Positions 34,605 through 42,816 of a stretch of 64,000 bases of DNA are shown in pieces. The translations under genes and the position numbers were made by a program. This stretch comes from Clostridia bacterium. Lineage in GTDB: Bacteria > Bacillota > Clostridia > Lachnospirales > Lachnospiraceae. Position 1 is the first letter of the stretch. Each line of letters begins with the position of its first letter. The DNA is taken from NCBI GenBank assembly GCA_910574255.1, contig CAJTAK010000006.1, positions 234,293 through 298,292 of the forward strand, in the 5' to 3' direction. The notes beneath the pieces are model-generated. The model worked only from the letters and a program-made list of their open reading frames with translations, had not been told where the DNA came from and did no database searches.

Positions 34605-34776
34605 CTAGTAGTCCGTACCGGAAATTAAGTTTTGGATAGTTTGACACAGAATATTTTTCTGAGAGTGCTGCTTCACAAACGCAGTCGTAGCGGTGGCTGC
34701 GGCGAGGCTTGGGGAGTAGTGCTATCAGGAAAATAGGCAAGTCAAACTGCCAATAACTTAATTTTCGTTGTACTAG
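34605..34776 (-). mobile_element. MITE-like palindromic repeat, copy 2 (172 bp, inverted)
   Basis: This is the reverse complement of copy 1 over nearly its whole length, with few differences in the centre. One end is the standard CTTAATTTTCGTTGTACTAG (34757-34776). The other is CTAGTAGTCCGTACCGGAAATTAAG (34605-34629, shown as its ends), the arm of the palindrome at 30432. So this copy is a hybrid between two end types. It lies 58 bp after prfB. Confidence 0.78.
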
Positions 34777-34860
34777 CCCCAGATGGGAAAATATACTTCC
34801 TGACAGGCGTGTTAGCCCTTCGGGCGGAGCCTGTCAGGAAGTATATTTTCCCATCTGGGG
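34777..34860. repeat. 84-bp hairpin with 32-bp perfect arms
   Basis: Arms 34777-34808 and 34829-34860 are perfect complements, and the 20-base centre carries a small GCCC-TTC-GGGC hairpin. It directly abuts MITE copy 2. No T run follows, so it may be another repeat insertion or may serve as a terminator for prfB. Confidence 0.75.
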
Positions 34861-34901
34861 CGTCCGCATAAAAAACCACAAAAAAATCCCCACATTTCCA
34901 C

Positions 34902-34930
34902 TTGCAATCTCCCCCAAACTATGATAATAT
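34902..34930 (+). promoter_or_regulatory. Promoter of the aspartate-family operon
   Basis: TTGCAA (34902-34907) and TAATAT (34925-34930) with a 17-bp spacer. The start codon of the ACT protein is about 165 bases further, which leaves a leader of roughly 155 bases in which I see no known riboswitch or T-box. Confidence 0.5.
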
Positions 34931-35095
34931 TTTCCCTGTTGAATCCATGAGAGAAAAACAAATGTTTTCAACAGACGCACACGAACGGTAATTCGCCTGT
35001 TCGCAAAGGGAAAGACTGAAATCAAATTATAAATCTTAAATTTATGTCTCAAAGACACACGCACCCAACGGCGCTTAGGACATTAGGAGGCAAAA

Positions 35096-35539
35096 ATGTC
35101 AGAGAAAAGCAAGTATTTTGTAGTAAGCCAAAAAGCCGTACCGGAAGTACTTTTGAAGGTAGTAGAAGCCAAGCGCCTACTGGAATCCTCAAAGGCAATG
35201 ACCGTACAGGAGGCAACCGGGCGGGTAGGGATCAGCCGCAGTTCCTTCTATAAATATAAGGATGACATATCCCCGTTCCATGACAACTCCAAAGGGAAAA
35301 GCATCACCTTCGTCCTCCAGATGGATGACCAGCCGGGCCTGTTGTCTTTGGTACTGAAGACCATCGCTGAATACAAAGGAAATGTTCTCACCATTCATCA
35401 GACCATTCCCATCAATGGAGTAGCGTCTCTAACCCTCACCGTAGATCTATTGCCAATCACCAGGGATGTATCCTCTATGATTGAACAGATAGAAAGCCAG
35501 GAGGGCATTCATTATTTAAAAATACTGGCAAAGGAGTAG
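35096..35539 (+). CDS. ACT domain protein, UPF0735 / PheB-like
   Basis: The 147 residues consist of a short N-terminal HTH-like part (LESSKAMTVQEATGRVGISRSSFYKYKDD) and a C-terminal ACT domain (FVLQMDDQPGLLSLVLKTIAEYKGNVLTIHQ). This is the UPF0735 family. Such proteins are thought to sense an amino acid. AGGAGG precedes the ATG. The homoserine dehydrogenase gene follows after 6 bp, so threonine or a related amino acid is a likely ligand. That is inference from position. Confidence 0.88.
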   Translation: MSEKSKYFVVSQKAVPEVLLKVVEAKRLLESSKAMTVQEATGRVGISRSSFYKYKDDISPFHDNSKGKSITFVLQMDDQPGLLSLVLKTIAEYKGNVLTIHQTIPINGVASLTLTVDLLPITRDVSSMIEQIESQEGIHYLKILAKE

Positions 35540-35545
35540 ACTAGA

Positions 35546-36760
35546 ATGATACAGATTGCAGTTATGGGATACGGAACCGTAGGCTCTGGAGTAGTAGAGG
35601 TATTGAATACCAACCAGACCAGCATCAACCGCCGGGCAGGAGACGAGATCAACATCAAATACGTCTTAGATTTGAGAGAATTTCCCGGAGATCCGGTAGA
35701 ATCCAAGCTGGTTCACGATTTTGAAACCATTGTAAACGATCCGGAGATCCGCATTGTTGTAGAGGTTATGGGCGGTGTGGAGCCTGCATACACCTTTACC
35801 AAGCGCTGCCTGGAAGCAGGAAAGAGTGTCTGTACCTCCAACAAGGAGCTGGTAGCAAGACATGGAGCCGAGCTTTTGGAGATTGCAAAAGAACGGGAAC
35901 TGAACTATCTGTTTGAGGCCAGCGTAGGCGGCGGAATTCCCATTATTCGTCCCTTGAATTCCTCACTGACCGCAGATGAGATTATAGAGATTACGGGTAT
36001 CCTCAATGGAACCACCAATTATATTTTAAGCCAAATGACTCATGAAGGAATCGACTTTGACACCGCATTAAAGGAGGCCCAGGCCAAGGGTTATGCAGAG
36101 CGGAATCCGGAGGCTGATGTAGAAGGCTATGATGCCTGCCGGAAGATCGCTATCCTAACCTCTCTTGCCAGTGGATGCCAGGTAGATTACGAGGATATTT
36201 ATACGGAGGGAATTACAAAGGTCACAGCCGAGGATATCAAATATGCCAGGAAAATGGGCCGTGCCATTAAGCTTCTGGCAACCAGCAAAAAAGAGAACGG
36301 CCGATTCTTCGCCATGGTTGCTCCGTTTCTTATCAACGAGCTGCATCCCCTTTACAGCGTAAATGATGTATTCAATGCCATTTTCGCCAAAGGAAATGTG
36401 CTGGGCGATGTAATGTTCTACGGAAGCGGAGCCGGAAAGCTGCCTACAGCCAGCGCAGTTGTGGCAGACGTGGTGGATGCGGCCAAGCACCTGCACCGAA
36501 ACATTATGACTTTCTGGAGCAGCGAAAAGCTGGAGCTTACGGACCTGAGCGATGCCAAGCGCCGCTTCTTTGTAAGAGTAAAGGGAAATAAAAAGACTGA
36601 TGCTATTAAGATGGCAGAGGTTTTCGGACCCATTGAGGTGGTTTCCGCAGATCTGGCCGGAGAGTTCGGCTTTATTACAGGAGAATATACGGAGGCGGAA
36701 TACAAGGAACGTGCAGCCAGGACAGATGCTGTCATCCATATGATCCGTGTGGAAGGATAA
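35546..36760 (+). CDS. hom: Homoserine dehydrogenase
   Basis: This enzyme reduces aspartate semialdehyde to homoserine. The Rossmann loop GYGTVGSGVVEVL is near residue 9. The catalytic region includes GGGIPIIRPL, ITGILNGTTNYILSQM and the KEAQAKGYAERNPEADVEG stretch with the catalytic Lys. The C-terminal ~80 residues form an ACT domain for threonine feedback, giving 404 residues as usual in Firmicutes. It belongs to the operon with the ACT protein, the phosphoglycerate-mutase-like enzyme and aspartate kinase. Confidence 0.95.
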   Translation: MIQIAVMGYGTVGSGVVEVLNTNQTSINRRAGDEINIKYVLDLREFPGDPVESKLVHDFETIVNDPEIRIVVEVMGGVEPAYTFTKRCLEAGKSVCTSNKELVARHGAELLEIAKERELNYLFEASVGGGIPIIRPLNSSLTADEIIEITGILNGTTNYILSQMTHEGIDFDTALKEAQAKGYAERNPEADVEGYDACRKIAILTSLASGCQVDYEDIYTEGITKVTAEDIKYARKMGRAIKLLATSKKENGRFFAMVAPFLINELHPLYSVNDVFNAIFAKGNVLGDVMFYGSGAGKLPTASAVVADVVDAAKHLHRNIMTFWSSEKLELTDLSDAKRRFFVRVKGNKKTDAIKMAEVFGPIEVVSADLAGEFGFITGEYTEAEYKERAARTDAVIHMIRVEG

Positions 36761-36767
36761 GAGAGCT

Positions 36768-37970
36768 ATGAAATATGTAATTGTACTGGGAGACGGCATG
36801 GCAGACGAGCCGATAGAAGCATTGGGAGGAAAAACACCTCTGGAATATGCCAGGACCCCCGTTATGGATGACTTGGCAGGCCGTTCACAGGTGGGCCTTG
36901 CCTGCACCATTCCGGAGGGAATGAAGCCGGGAAGCGATACGGCCAATCTTGCGGTTTTGGGTTATAATCCAAGACAATATTACACCGGCCGTTCTCCTTT
37001 GGAGGCTTTGAGCATAGGCGTTAATATGAGAGCGGATGATATTGCCATTCGAACCAATCTTATCACTTTATCCGAGGATGAGGAAGCTTATGAGGATAAA
37101 ATCATTCTCGATCACAGTTCTGATGAGATCAGTACGGAGGATGCGGCCATTCTTTTGGAGGCGGTTCGAAAAGAACTGGAGGATGATATTTATAAGTTCT
37201 ATGTAGGAACCAGCTATCGCCATCTTCTGATTTGGGCAGGAGGAAGTGTGGCAGAGCTGACACCGCCCCACGATGTGCTGGGACAAAAAGCAGGGAATTA
37301 TCTTCCGGCGGATGAAAAGCTTGGAGCCATGCAGAAGAAGAGCTATGAGATTCTCTCTAAGCATCCCATCAATCTGGAGCGAAAGGCAAAGGGACTTAAA
37401 CCTGCTAATTCCTGCTGGTTCTGGGGAGCAGGAACCCGCCCGGCCCTTTCCTCTTTTGAAGAGAAGTACCATAAAAAGGGAGCCATGATTTCAGCAGTGG
37501 ATCTTCTCAAAGGAATTGCCGTGGGAACAGGAATGACAAATATCAGCGTGGAGGGAGCTAACGGCGGTCTTCACACCAATTATGAGGGAAAAGCTCAGGC
37601 GGCGGCAGATGCCCTTTTAAAGGATGGATTTGATTTCGTCTATATTCATGTGGAGGCTCCGGACGAGATGGGGCATCAGGGCAGCACGGAAAAGAAGATT
37701 CAGGCAATTGAATATCTGGATGAGCGGGTAATACGAATTGTTCGGGAAGCGCTTGACCAGGCAAAAGAGCCCTATCGCCTTTTGGTGCTTCCGGATCACC
37801 CCACGCCCATTCGAGTGCGGACCCACACCAGCGATCCCGTTCCCTATCTTTTGTATGACAGCGAAAAGGAGCTTCGCAGGATTGGGGCATATAATGAAAG
37901 AGAGGCTAAGGAGAGCGGAATTGTTGTAGAGCATGGATATGAATTGATAGAGAAATTGTTCGAAGCATAA
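36768..37970 (+). CDS. ApgM-like phosphoglycerate mutase family enzyme, probable homoserine kinase
   Basis: The 400 residues match the archaeal-type cofactor-independent phosphoglycerate mutase family (alkaline phosphatase superfamily): VIVLGDGMADEP with the metal Asp, GSDTANLAVLGYNP with the nucleophilic Ser/Thr region, and VHVEAPDEMGHQG and LLVLPDHPTP with the metal His and Asp ligands. ATG 36768 follows GGATAAGAGAG. It lies 7 bp after hom and 106 bp before aspartate kinase, and no ThrB-type kinase is in the operon. From established work, members in some threonine gene sets appear to replace homoserine kinase. That is my preferred role here; glycolytic mutase activity remains possible. Confidence 0.82.
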   Translation: MKYVIVLGDGMADEPIEALGGKTPLEYARTPVMDDLAGRSQVGLACTIPEGMKPGSDTANLAVLGYNPRQYYTGRSPLEALSIGVNMRADDIAIRTNLITLSEDEEAYEDKIILDHSSDEISTEDAAILLEAVRKELEDDIYKFYVGTSYRHLLIWAGGSVAELTPPHDVLGQKAGNYLPADEKLGAMQKKSYEILSKHPINLERKAKGLKPANSCWFWGAGTRPALSSFEEKYHKKGAMISAVDLLKGIAVGTGMTNISVEGANGGLHTNYEGKAQAAADALLKDGFDFVYIHVEAPDEMGHQGSTEKKIQAIEYLDERVIRIVREALDQAKEPYRLLVLPDHPTPIRVRTHTSDPVPYLLYDSEKELRRIGAYNEREAKESGIVVEHGYELIEKLFEA

Positions 37971-38076
37971 GAAAAGCTTTGAGATATCCTGAAAAACAGC
38001 AGGGATGTGAGCAAAAGTTTATATTAAAAAGGTCACAAAGCCAAACTGATAAATATAAAAACGAGGAGAAAAAGCA

Positions 38077-39285
38077 ATGCTGATAGTGAAAAAATTTGGA
38101 GGCACCTCCGTAGGCGACAAGGAAAGAATTTTCAATGTGGCCAGACGGTGCGCCGAGGAGTACAGAAAGGGAAATGACATTATTGTAGTACTTTCCGCTA
38201 TGGGCAAGTCCACAGATGAACTGATTGCCCTGGCACAGACCATCAATCCCAATCCCCCGAAAAGGGAGCTGGATATGCTGCTTACCACAGGCGAGCAGGT
38301 ATCTGCGTCACTGATGGCCATGGCCTTTGACACCATGGATGTGCCGGCAGTGTCCCTGAATGCCTTTCAGGTAGCCATGCATACCACTCGTACTCATGGA
38401 AATGCCAGATTAAAGCGCATTGATACGGATCGGATTATGCACGAACTGGAGCATCGGAGGATCGTTATCGTTACTGGCTTCCAGGGAGTGAACAAATACG
38501 ACAATTATACCACTTTGGGCAGGGGCGGTTCCGATACCACAGCAGTAGCTCTTGCGGCGGTTCTGCATGCAGATGCTTGTGAGATTTATACGGATGTGGA
38601 CGGTGTTTACACCGCAGATCCAAGATATGTGCCCAAGGCCCGGAAGCTGGAGGAGATCACTTATGACGAGATGCTGGATCTAGCAACTCTGGGAGCAGGC
38701 GTGCTTCATAATCGGTCAGTGGAAATGGCAAAAAAATACGGCGTACAGCTTGTGGTACGTTCCAGTCTGAATGATCACGAAGGGACAATTGTTAAGGAGG
38801 AGACAAACGTGGAGAGAATGTTAATCAGTGGAGTGGCACTGGATAAAAATACGGCCAGAATTTCAGTAATCGGATTAAAGGATCAGCCGGGTATGGCATT
38901 TAAGCTGTTTAATATGCTGGCAAAGGAAAATATCAATGTGGACGTAATCCTGCAGTCCATCGGACGTGAGAACAGCAAGGACATTTCCTTTACCGTATCC
39001 AGAGACGAGGCGGATACGGCAGTGAAGATTCTGGAGGCTAATTTAAGCCGAGTCGGCGGCAAGAGCATTTCCTGCAACAAGGAGGTGGCAAAAGTATCCA
39101 TCGTAGGCGCAGGCATGATGTCCAATCCCGGTGTGGCGGCAAAGATGTTCGAGGCTCTTTATAATCAGAATATCAACATCAACATGATCTCCACCTCTGA
39201 GATTCGTGTGACCGTTCTGATTCATGAAAGAGATGCGGAGCGTGCGGCAAATGCGGTTCATGATGCTTTTGGACTGGAAGAATAA
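38077..39285 (+). CDS. Aspartate kinase
   Basis: It phosphorylates aspartate, the first step to lysine, threonine and methionine. The kinase domain has MLIVKKFGGTSVGDKERI at the start, TTGEQVSASLMAMA, FQGVN and TLGRGGSDTTAVALA near residue 148. Two ACT domains occupy the C-terminus (residues 265-402), so it is the single-chain, allosteric Firmicute type of about 400 residues. AGGAG precedes the ATG. It closes the operon before a strong terminator. Confidence 0.95.
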   Translation: MLIVKKFGGTSVGDKERIFNVARRCAEEYRKGNDIIVVLSAMGKSTDELIALAQTINPNPPKRELDMLLTTGEQVSASLMAMAFDTMDVPAVSLNAFQVAMHTTRTHGNARLKRIDTDRIMHELEHRRIVIVTGFQGVNKYDNYTTLGRGGSDTTAVALAAVLHADACEIYTDVDGVYTADPRYVPKARKLEEITYDEMLDLATLGAGVLHNRSVEMAKKYGVQLVVRSSLNDHEGTIVKEETNVERMLISGVALDKNTARISVIGLKDQPGMAFKLFNMLAKENINVDVILQSIGRENSKDISFTVSRDEADTAVKILEANLSRVGGKSISCNKEVAKVSIVGAGMMSNPGVAAKMFEALYNQNININMISTSEIRVTVLIHERDAERAANAVHDAFGLEE

Positions 39286-39325
39286 AAGAAAGCTCCCTAA
39301 AAATAGGATAAGGAACATAAAGAAA

Positions 39326-39365
39326 GGCTTGCCGCAGAAGTAAAAATCTGCGGCAGGCCTTTTGG
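39326..39365 (+). terminator. Terminator after the aspartate kinase gene
   Basis: AGGCTTGCCGCAGA (39326-39339) pairs with TCTGCGGCAGGCCT (39348-39361) around an eight-base loop, with a T run at its end. It separates the kinase from the convergent DUF975 gene. Confidence 0.8.
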
Positions 39366-40127
39366 CTACACAACAATGGAAATCTGTGGTTCCTCCGGAA
39401 GTTTCTGATGGCTGATCTCCATATAGAACTGGCTCATAGTGGTATGGAAGTAAGGCTTCACCCATAAAATCGCCACACCGGAGGTTCCGATAATCAGAAG
39501 AATAAAAGGAAGAAAACTGAGCCAAAGCCGGAACAGGCGCATATAATTGCCTTTCATAAGCCGGCGGCTGGTTCCCAAAGCCTCATGTGCCAGGCAGTAA
39601 GGCTGATCCAGCAGAACATAGCAGGCAAGACCGTAGGGCAGTGATACCAGTAAGGCCGGAAGAATTGCTGCCAGGACCAGCAGAATAATCGGAAAAAGAG
39701 CCCGTATTAATGCAAGAGGCTCCAGGTTCAAGGGAAGCTTTCGAACCTCCCATATGGCCGGGATAAACCAGACCAGAGCCACAAGATATCGAAAAGCGTA
39801 AACCAGGATAAACGTATCTGGCTGATTGCGATAAGCATAAAAAAGAGCAGGTGAGTGGGGCGTCTTTTCTTTTCTGCTCAAAAGATAGACATAACGGATA
39901 AGCCCCACCTCCAGCAAAGAGCCTAAAAGAGCCATAATGATCCACAACGTATAATAAAAAACAATCCCCATAGGCTTTTCAGAGGCGGCCAGGCCGCTGT
40001 ACTGCAGAATCAAAGTGACGAAAAAGGAATACAGCATCAGGGTACAGGCGGTGTTGGCGGCAAAGAAGTATTTTCCCTCCAGTACGGAGCGGGCTCTTCG
40101 CTTTAATTCTCGGGATGGAATAGTCAT
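39366..40127 (-). CDS. DUF975 membrane protein
   Basis: The 253 residues begin SRELKRRARSVLEGKYFFAAN, the DUF975 signature, and have five to six hydrophobic segments. SLPYGLACYVLLDQPYCLAHEALGTSRRLMKGN contains the conserved SxxxMKGN-type motif shared by these proteins. Function is unknown. The start overlaps the stop of the upstream small membrane protein gene by four bases, so the two are coupled. Confidence 0.87.
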   Translation of the reverse strand: MTIPSRELKRRARSVLEGKYFFAANTACTLMLYSFFVTLILQYSGLAASEKPMGIVFYYTLWIIMALLGSLLEVGLIRYVYLLSRKEKTPHSPALFYAYRNQPDTFILVYAFRYLVALVWFIPAIWEVRKLPLNLEPLALIRALFPIILLVLAAILPALLVSLPYGLACYVLLDQPYCLAHEALGTSRRLMKGNYMRLFRLWLSFLPFILLIIGTSGVAILWVKPYFHTTMSQFYMEISHQKLPEEPQISIVV

Positions 40128-40498
40128 AATCCGCTTCCTCCAGTCTGAAATTCATTCATATAACTGCGCATGAGCTCGTCTAACATTTTCTGCAGATTCG
40201 CAGGATCCTGCAGAGCTTCCGCACCGAATCTCTGAGCCAGAAACTGCTGCAGGTACAAAGCGGCGACAGACAGAAGCAGCGCAATCACAATGGCAAAGAT
40301 GGAGGTAATAAGACCGGCCAGGGCCTTATCCGGCATTTTCAGTCCGCTTCCTCTGGAAAGGTTGGCAAAAAGAATACTTAAGCACCCGCAAAAAAGCCCA
40401 TAGACTGGTATGATAAAAGCAAGGCCAATGGCAAACAATCCCAGCATCAGGGCCGCACTTGCCATGGGATTTCGTTTTGTCTGTTGTAATTGTTCCAT
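40124..40498 (-). CDS. Small membrane protein, DUF4190-like
   Basis: About 124 residues beginning MEQLQQTKRNPMASAALMLG (ATG 40498 after AGGAGG), with two to three hydrophobic segments split by a glycine-rich loop (SRGSGLKMPDKALAG), then a polar C-terminal tail. The shape resembles DUF4190 proteins, but the match is only by general pattern. It is transcribed with the DUF975 gene and is divergent from tex. Confidence 0.65.
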   Translation of the reverse strand: MEQLQQTKRNPMASAALMLGLFAIGLAFIIPVYGLFCGCLSILFANLSRGSGLKMPDKALAGLITSIFAIVIALLLSVAALYLQQFLAQRFGAEALQDPANLQKMLDELMRSYMNEFQTGGSGL

Positions 40499-40650
40499 GG
40501 TAAACCTCCTGGATCCCACGAAATAGGATCTTTCTTTATCATATCACAGCCACCCGGGAAAAACAAATGCTTCTTGCGGAGGCTTCCGGTTTTGTTTATA
40601 ATAGGAATACTGAGAAAAAACCCTCCAACAGGGGACAAAGGAGTTTATAT

Positions 40651-42804
40651 ATGGACATTTTGAAAAAACTGACAGAAGAACTGGGCGTACAGCGGTGGCA
40701 GACGGAGGCGGCCGTGAAACTGATTGATGAGGGCAATACCATTCCCTTTATCTCCCGCTACCGAAAGGAAGCCACAGGCTCACTGAATGATGAAGTTCTT
40801 AGGAACCTCAATGAGCGTCTAACCTATCTCCGGAATCTGGAAGAGAAGAAAGAACAGGTTCTTGGAAGCATTCGGGAGCAGGGAAAGCTGACGGAAGAGC
40901 TGGAGAGCCAGATTTTGGCGGCGGAGACAATGGTTGTAGTGGATGACCTGTACCGTCCCTACCGTCCCAAGCGGCGTACCCGTGCGACCATTGCGAAAGA
41001 AAAGGGTCTGGAAGGTTTGGCAGATCTTATCCGTCTCCAGATGACAAAACGCCCTCTTACCGAGGATGCGGTAGCCTATGTATCGGAGGAAAAGGGAGTC
41101 TTGACCCCGGAGGAAGCCATCCAGGGAGCCGGGGATATTCTGGCAGAGGCTATTTCTGATGAAGCAGATTACCGGATCTATATTCGAAAACTGACTTTTG
41201 ATGAGGGAAAATTGACTTCCGCTGCTAAGGATGAGAAGGCCGAGAGCGTCTATGAGATGTACTATAACTTTGAGGAGCCTGTGAAAAAGCTGGCAGGCCA
41301 CCGGATTCTGGCATTGAATCGTGGAGAAGCGGAAAAGATTCTGACCGTAAAGCTTGAAGCCCCTGAAGAACGTATTCTGCGTTATCTGGAAAAGAAAGTG
41401 ATTGTAAGAGACAATCCGTACACAAGCCCGGTACTGAAAGAGGTGATTGAGGACAGCTATAAGCGTCTCATTGCCCCGGCTATTGAGCGTGAGATTCGAA
41501 ACGAATTGACGGAAAAGGCCGAGGACGGAGCTATCAAGGTATTTGGAAAAAACCTGGAGCAGCTTTTGATGCAGCCGCCTATTGTGGGACAGGTGGTTCT
41601 TGGCTGGGACCCGGCTTTCCGTACCGGGTGTAAGCTTGCGGTAGTAGACGCCACGGGAAAGGTGCTGGATACGGTAGTCATTTATCCTACGGCTCCCCAG
41701 AACAAGGTGGCCGAAGCAAAAGCAGTCCTGAAAAAGCTTATTTCCAAGTATCATATTACGCTGATTTCCGTGGGAAACGGTACGGCTTCCCGGGAATCGG
41801 AGATGGTGATTGTAGATCTTCTAAAGGAGCTGCCCGTAAAAGTGCAGTATGTGATTGTCAACGAGGCTGGAGCATCCGTCTATTCGGCAAGCAAGCTGGC
41901 CACGGAGGAATTTCCTAACTTTGACGTGGGGCAGCGAAGTGCCGCTTCCATAGCAAGGCGTCTCCAGGATCCCCTGGCGGAGCTGGTAAAGATCGATCCT
42001 AAGTCCATCGGCGTGGGACAGTATCAGCATGATATGAACCAGAAGAAACTCAGTGAAGCCCTGGCAGGCGTAGTGGAGGATTGTGTAAATAAGGTAGGGG
42101 TAGATCTGAATACCGCCTCCGCATCCCTGTTGGAATACATTTCCGGTATCAGCAAGACTTTGGCGAAAAATATTGTGCTCTACCGTGAGGCCAACGGCCG
42201 TTTTTCGGATCGCCGCCAGCTTTTGAAAGTAGCCAAGCTGGGCCCGAAAGCTTATGAGCAGTGTGCGGGCTTTATGCGTATTACCGGAGGAACCAATCCC
42301 TTAGATGCCACCAGTGTGCATCCGGAATCCTATGAGGCGGCGGAAAAGCTGCTTGCTTCCATGGGATACAGCGGAGAGGATCTGAGAAAGGGAGGACTGG
42401 CAGGTCTGTCGCGGCGGGTAAAGGATGTAAAGAAACTGTCCGACAGTCTGGGAATAGGTGAGATTACCCTGAAGGATATTGTAAAGGAGCTGGAGAAGCC
42501 GGCACGTGATCCCAGGGATGAGATGCCCAGGCCCATTCTGCGCACAGATGTGCTGGAAATGAAAGATTTGACTCCCGGCATGATTCTTAAGGGAACCGTT
42601 CGCAATGTGATTGATTTTGGCGTCTTTGTGGATATTGGCGTTCACCAGGACGGCCTGGTGCACATTTCCCAGATAACCGATAAGAAGTTTATCAAGCATC
42701 CCCTTGAGGTTTTAAGCGTGGGGGATGTGGTAGAGGTAAAGGTTATGAGTGTGGATCTGCAGAAAAAGCGGATTGCCCTTACTATGAAAGGGCTAGAAGC
42801 ATAA
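40651..42804 (+). CDS. tex: Tex-family RNA-binding transcription accessory protein
   Basis: A 717-residue nucleic acid-binding protein. Order of domains: Tex N-terminal helical part (IPFISRYRKEATGSLND near residue 32), YqgF/RNase H-like core (VLGWDPAFRTGCKLAVVD near residue 330), helix-hairpin-helix (LLEYISGISKTLAKNIVLYREANGRF near residue 500) and C-terminal S1 domain (GTVRNVIDFGVFVDIGVHQDGLVHIS near residue 647). I start at ATG 40651 after AAAGGAG. The frame upstream (from 40567) has no family similarity. The histidine kinase gene starts 12 bp after its stop. Confidence 0.95.
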   Translation: MDILKKLTEELGVQRWQTEAAVKLIDEGNTIPFISRYRKEATGSLNDEVLRNLNERLTYLRNLEEKKEQVLGSIREQGKLTEELESQILAAETMVVVDDLYRPYRPKRRTRATIAKEKGLEGLADLIRLQMTKRPLTEDAVAYVSEEKGVLTPEEAIQGAGDILAEAISDEADYRIYIRKLTFDEGKLTSAAKDEKAESVYEMYYNFEEPVKKLAGHRILALNRGEAEKILTVKLEAPEERILRYLEKKVIVRDNPYTSPVLKEVIEDSYKRLIAPAIEREIRNELTEKAEDGAIKVFGKNLEQLLMQPPIVGQVVLGWDPAFRTGCKLAVVDATGKVLDTVVIYPTAPQNKVAEAKAVLKKLISKYHITLISVGNGTASRESEMVIVDLLKELPVKVQYVIVNEAGASVYSASKLATEEFPNFDVGQRSAASIARRLQDPLAELVKIDPKSIGVGQYQHDMNQKKLSEALAGVVEDCVNKVGVDLNTASASLLEYISGISKTLAKNIVLYREANGRFSDRRQLLKVAKLGPKAYEQCAGFMRITGGTNPLDATSVHPESYEAAEKLLASMGYSGEDLRKGGLAGLSRRVKDVKKLSDSLGIGEITLKDIVKELEKPARDPRDEMPRPILRTDVLEMKDLTPGMILKGTVRNVIDFGVFVDIGVHQDGLVHISQITDKKFIKHPLEVLSVGDVVEVKVMSVDLQKKRIALTMKGLEA

Positions 42805-42816
42805 AAGGTAGCGGTT

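Noticed and set aside
34777..34860. Classical rho-independent terminator for prfB
   Set aside because: The stem is far longer than usual, no T tract follows, and a MITE lies between it and prfB. I keep it as a repeat.
40819..41754. 311-codon minus-strand ORF
   Set aside because: It is antisense to tex and has no recognisable domain.
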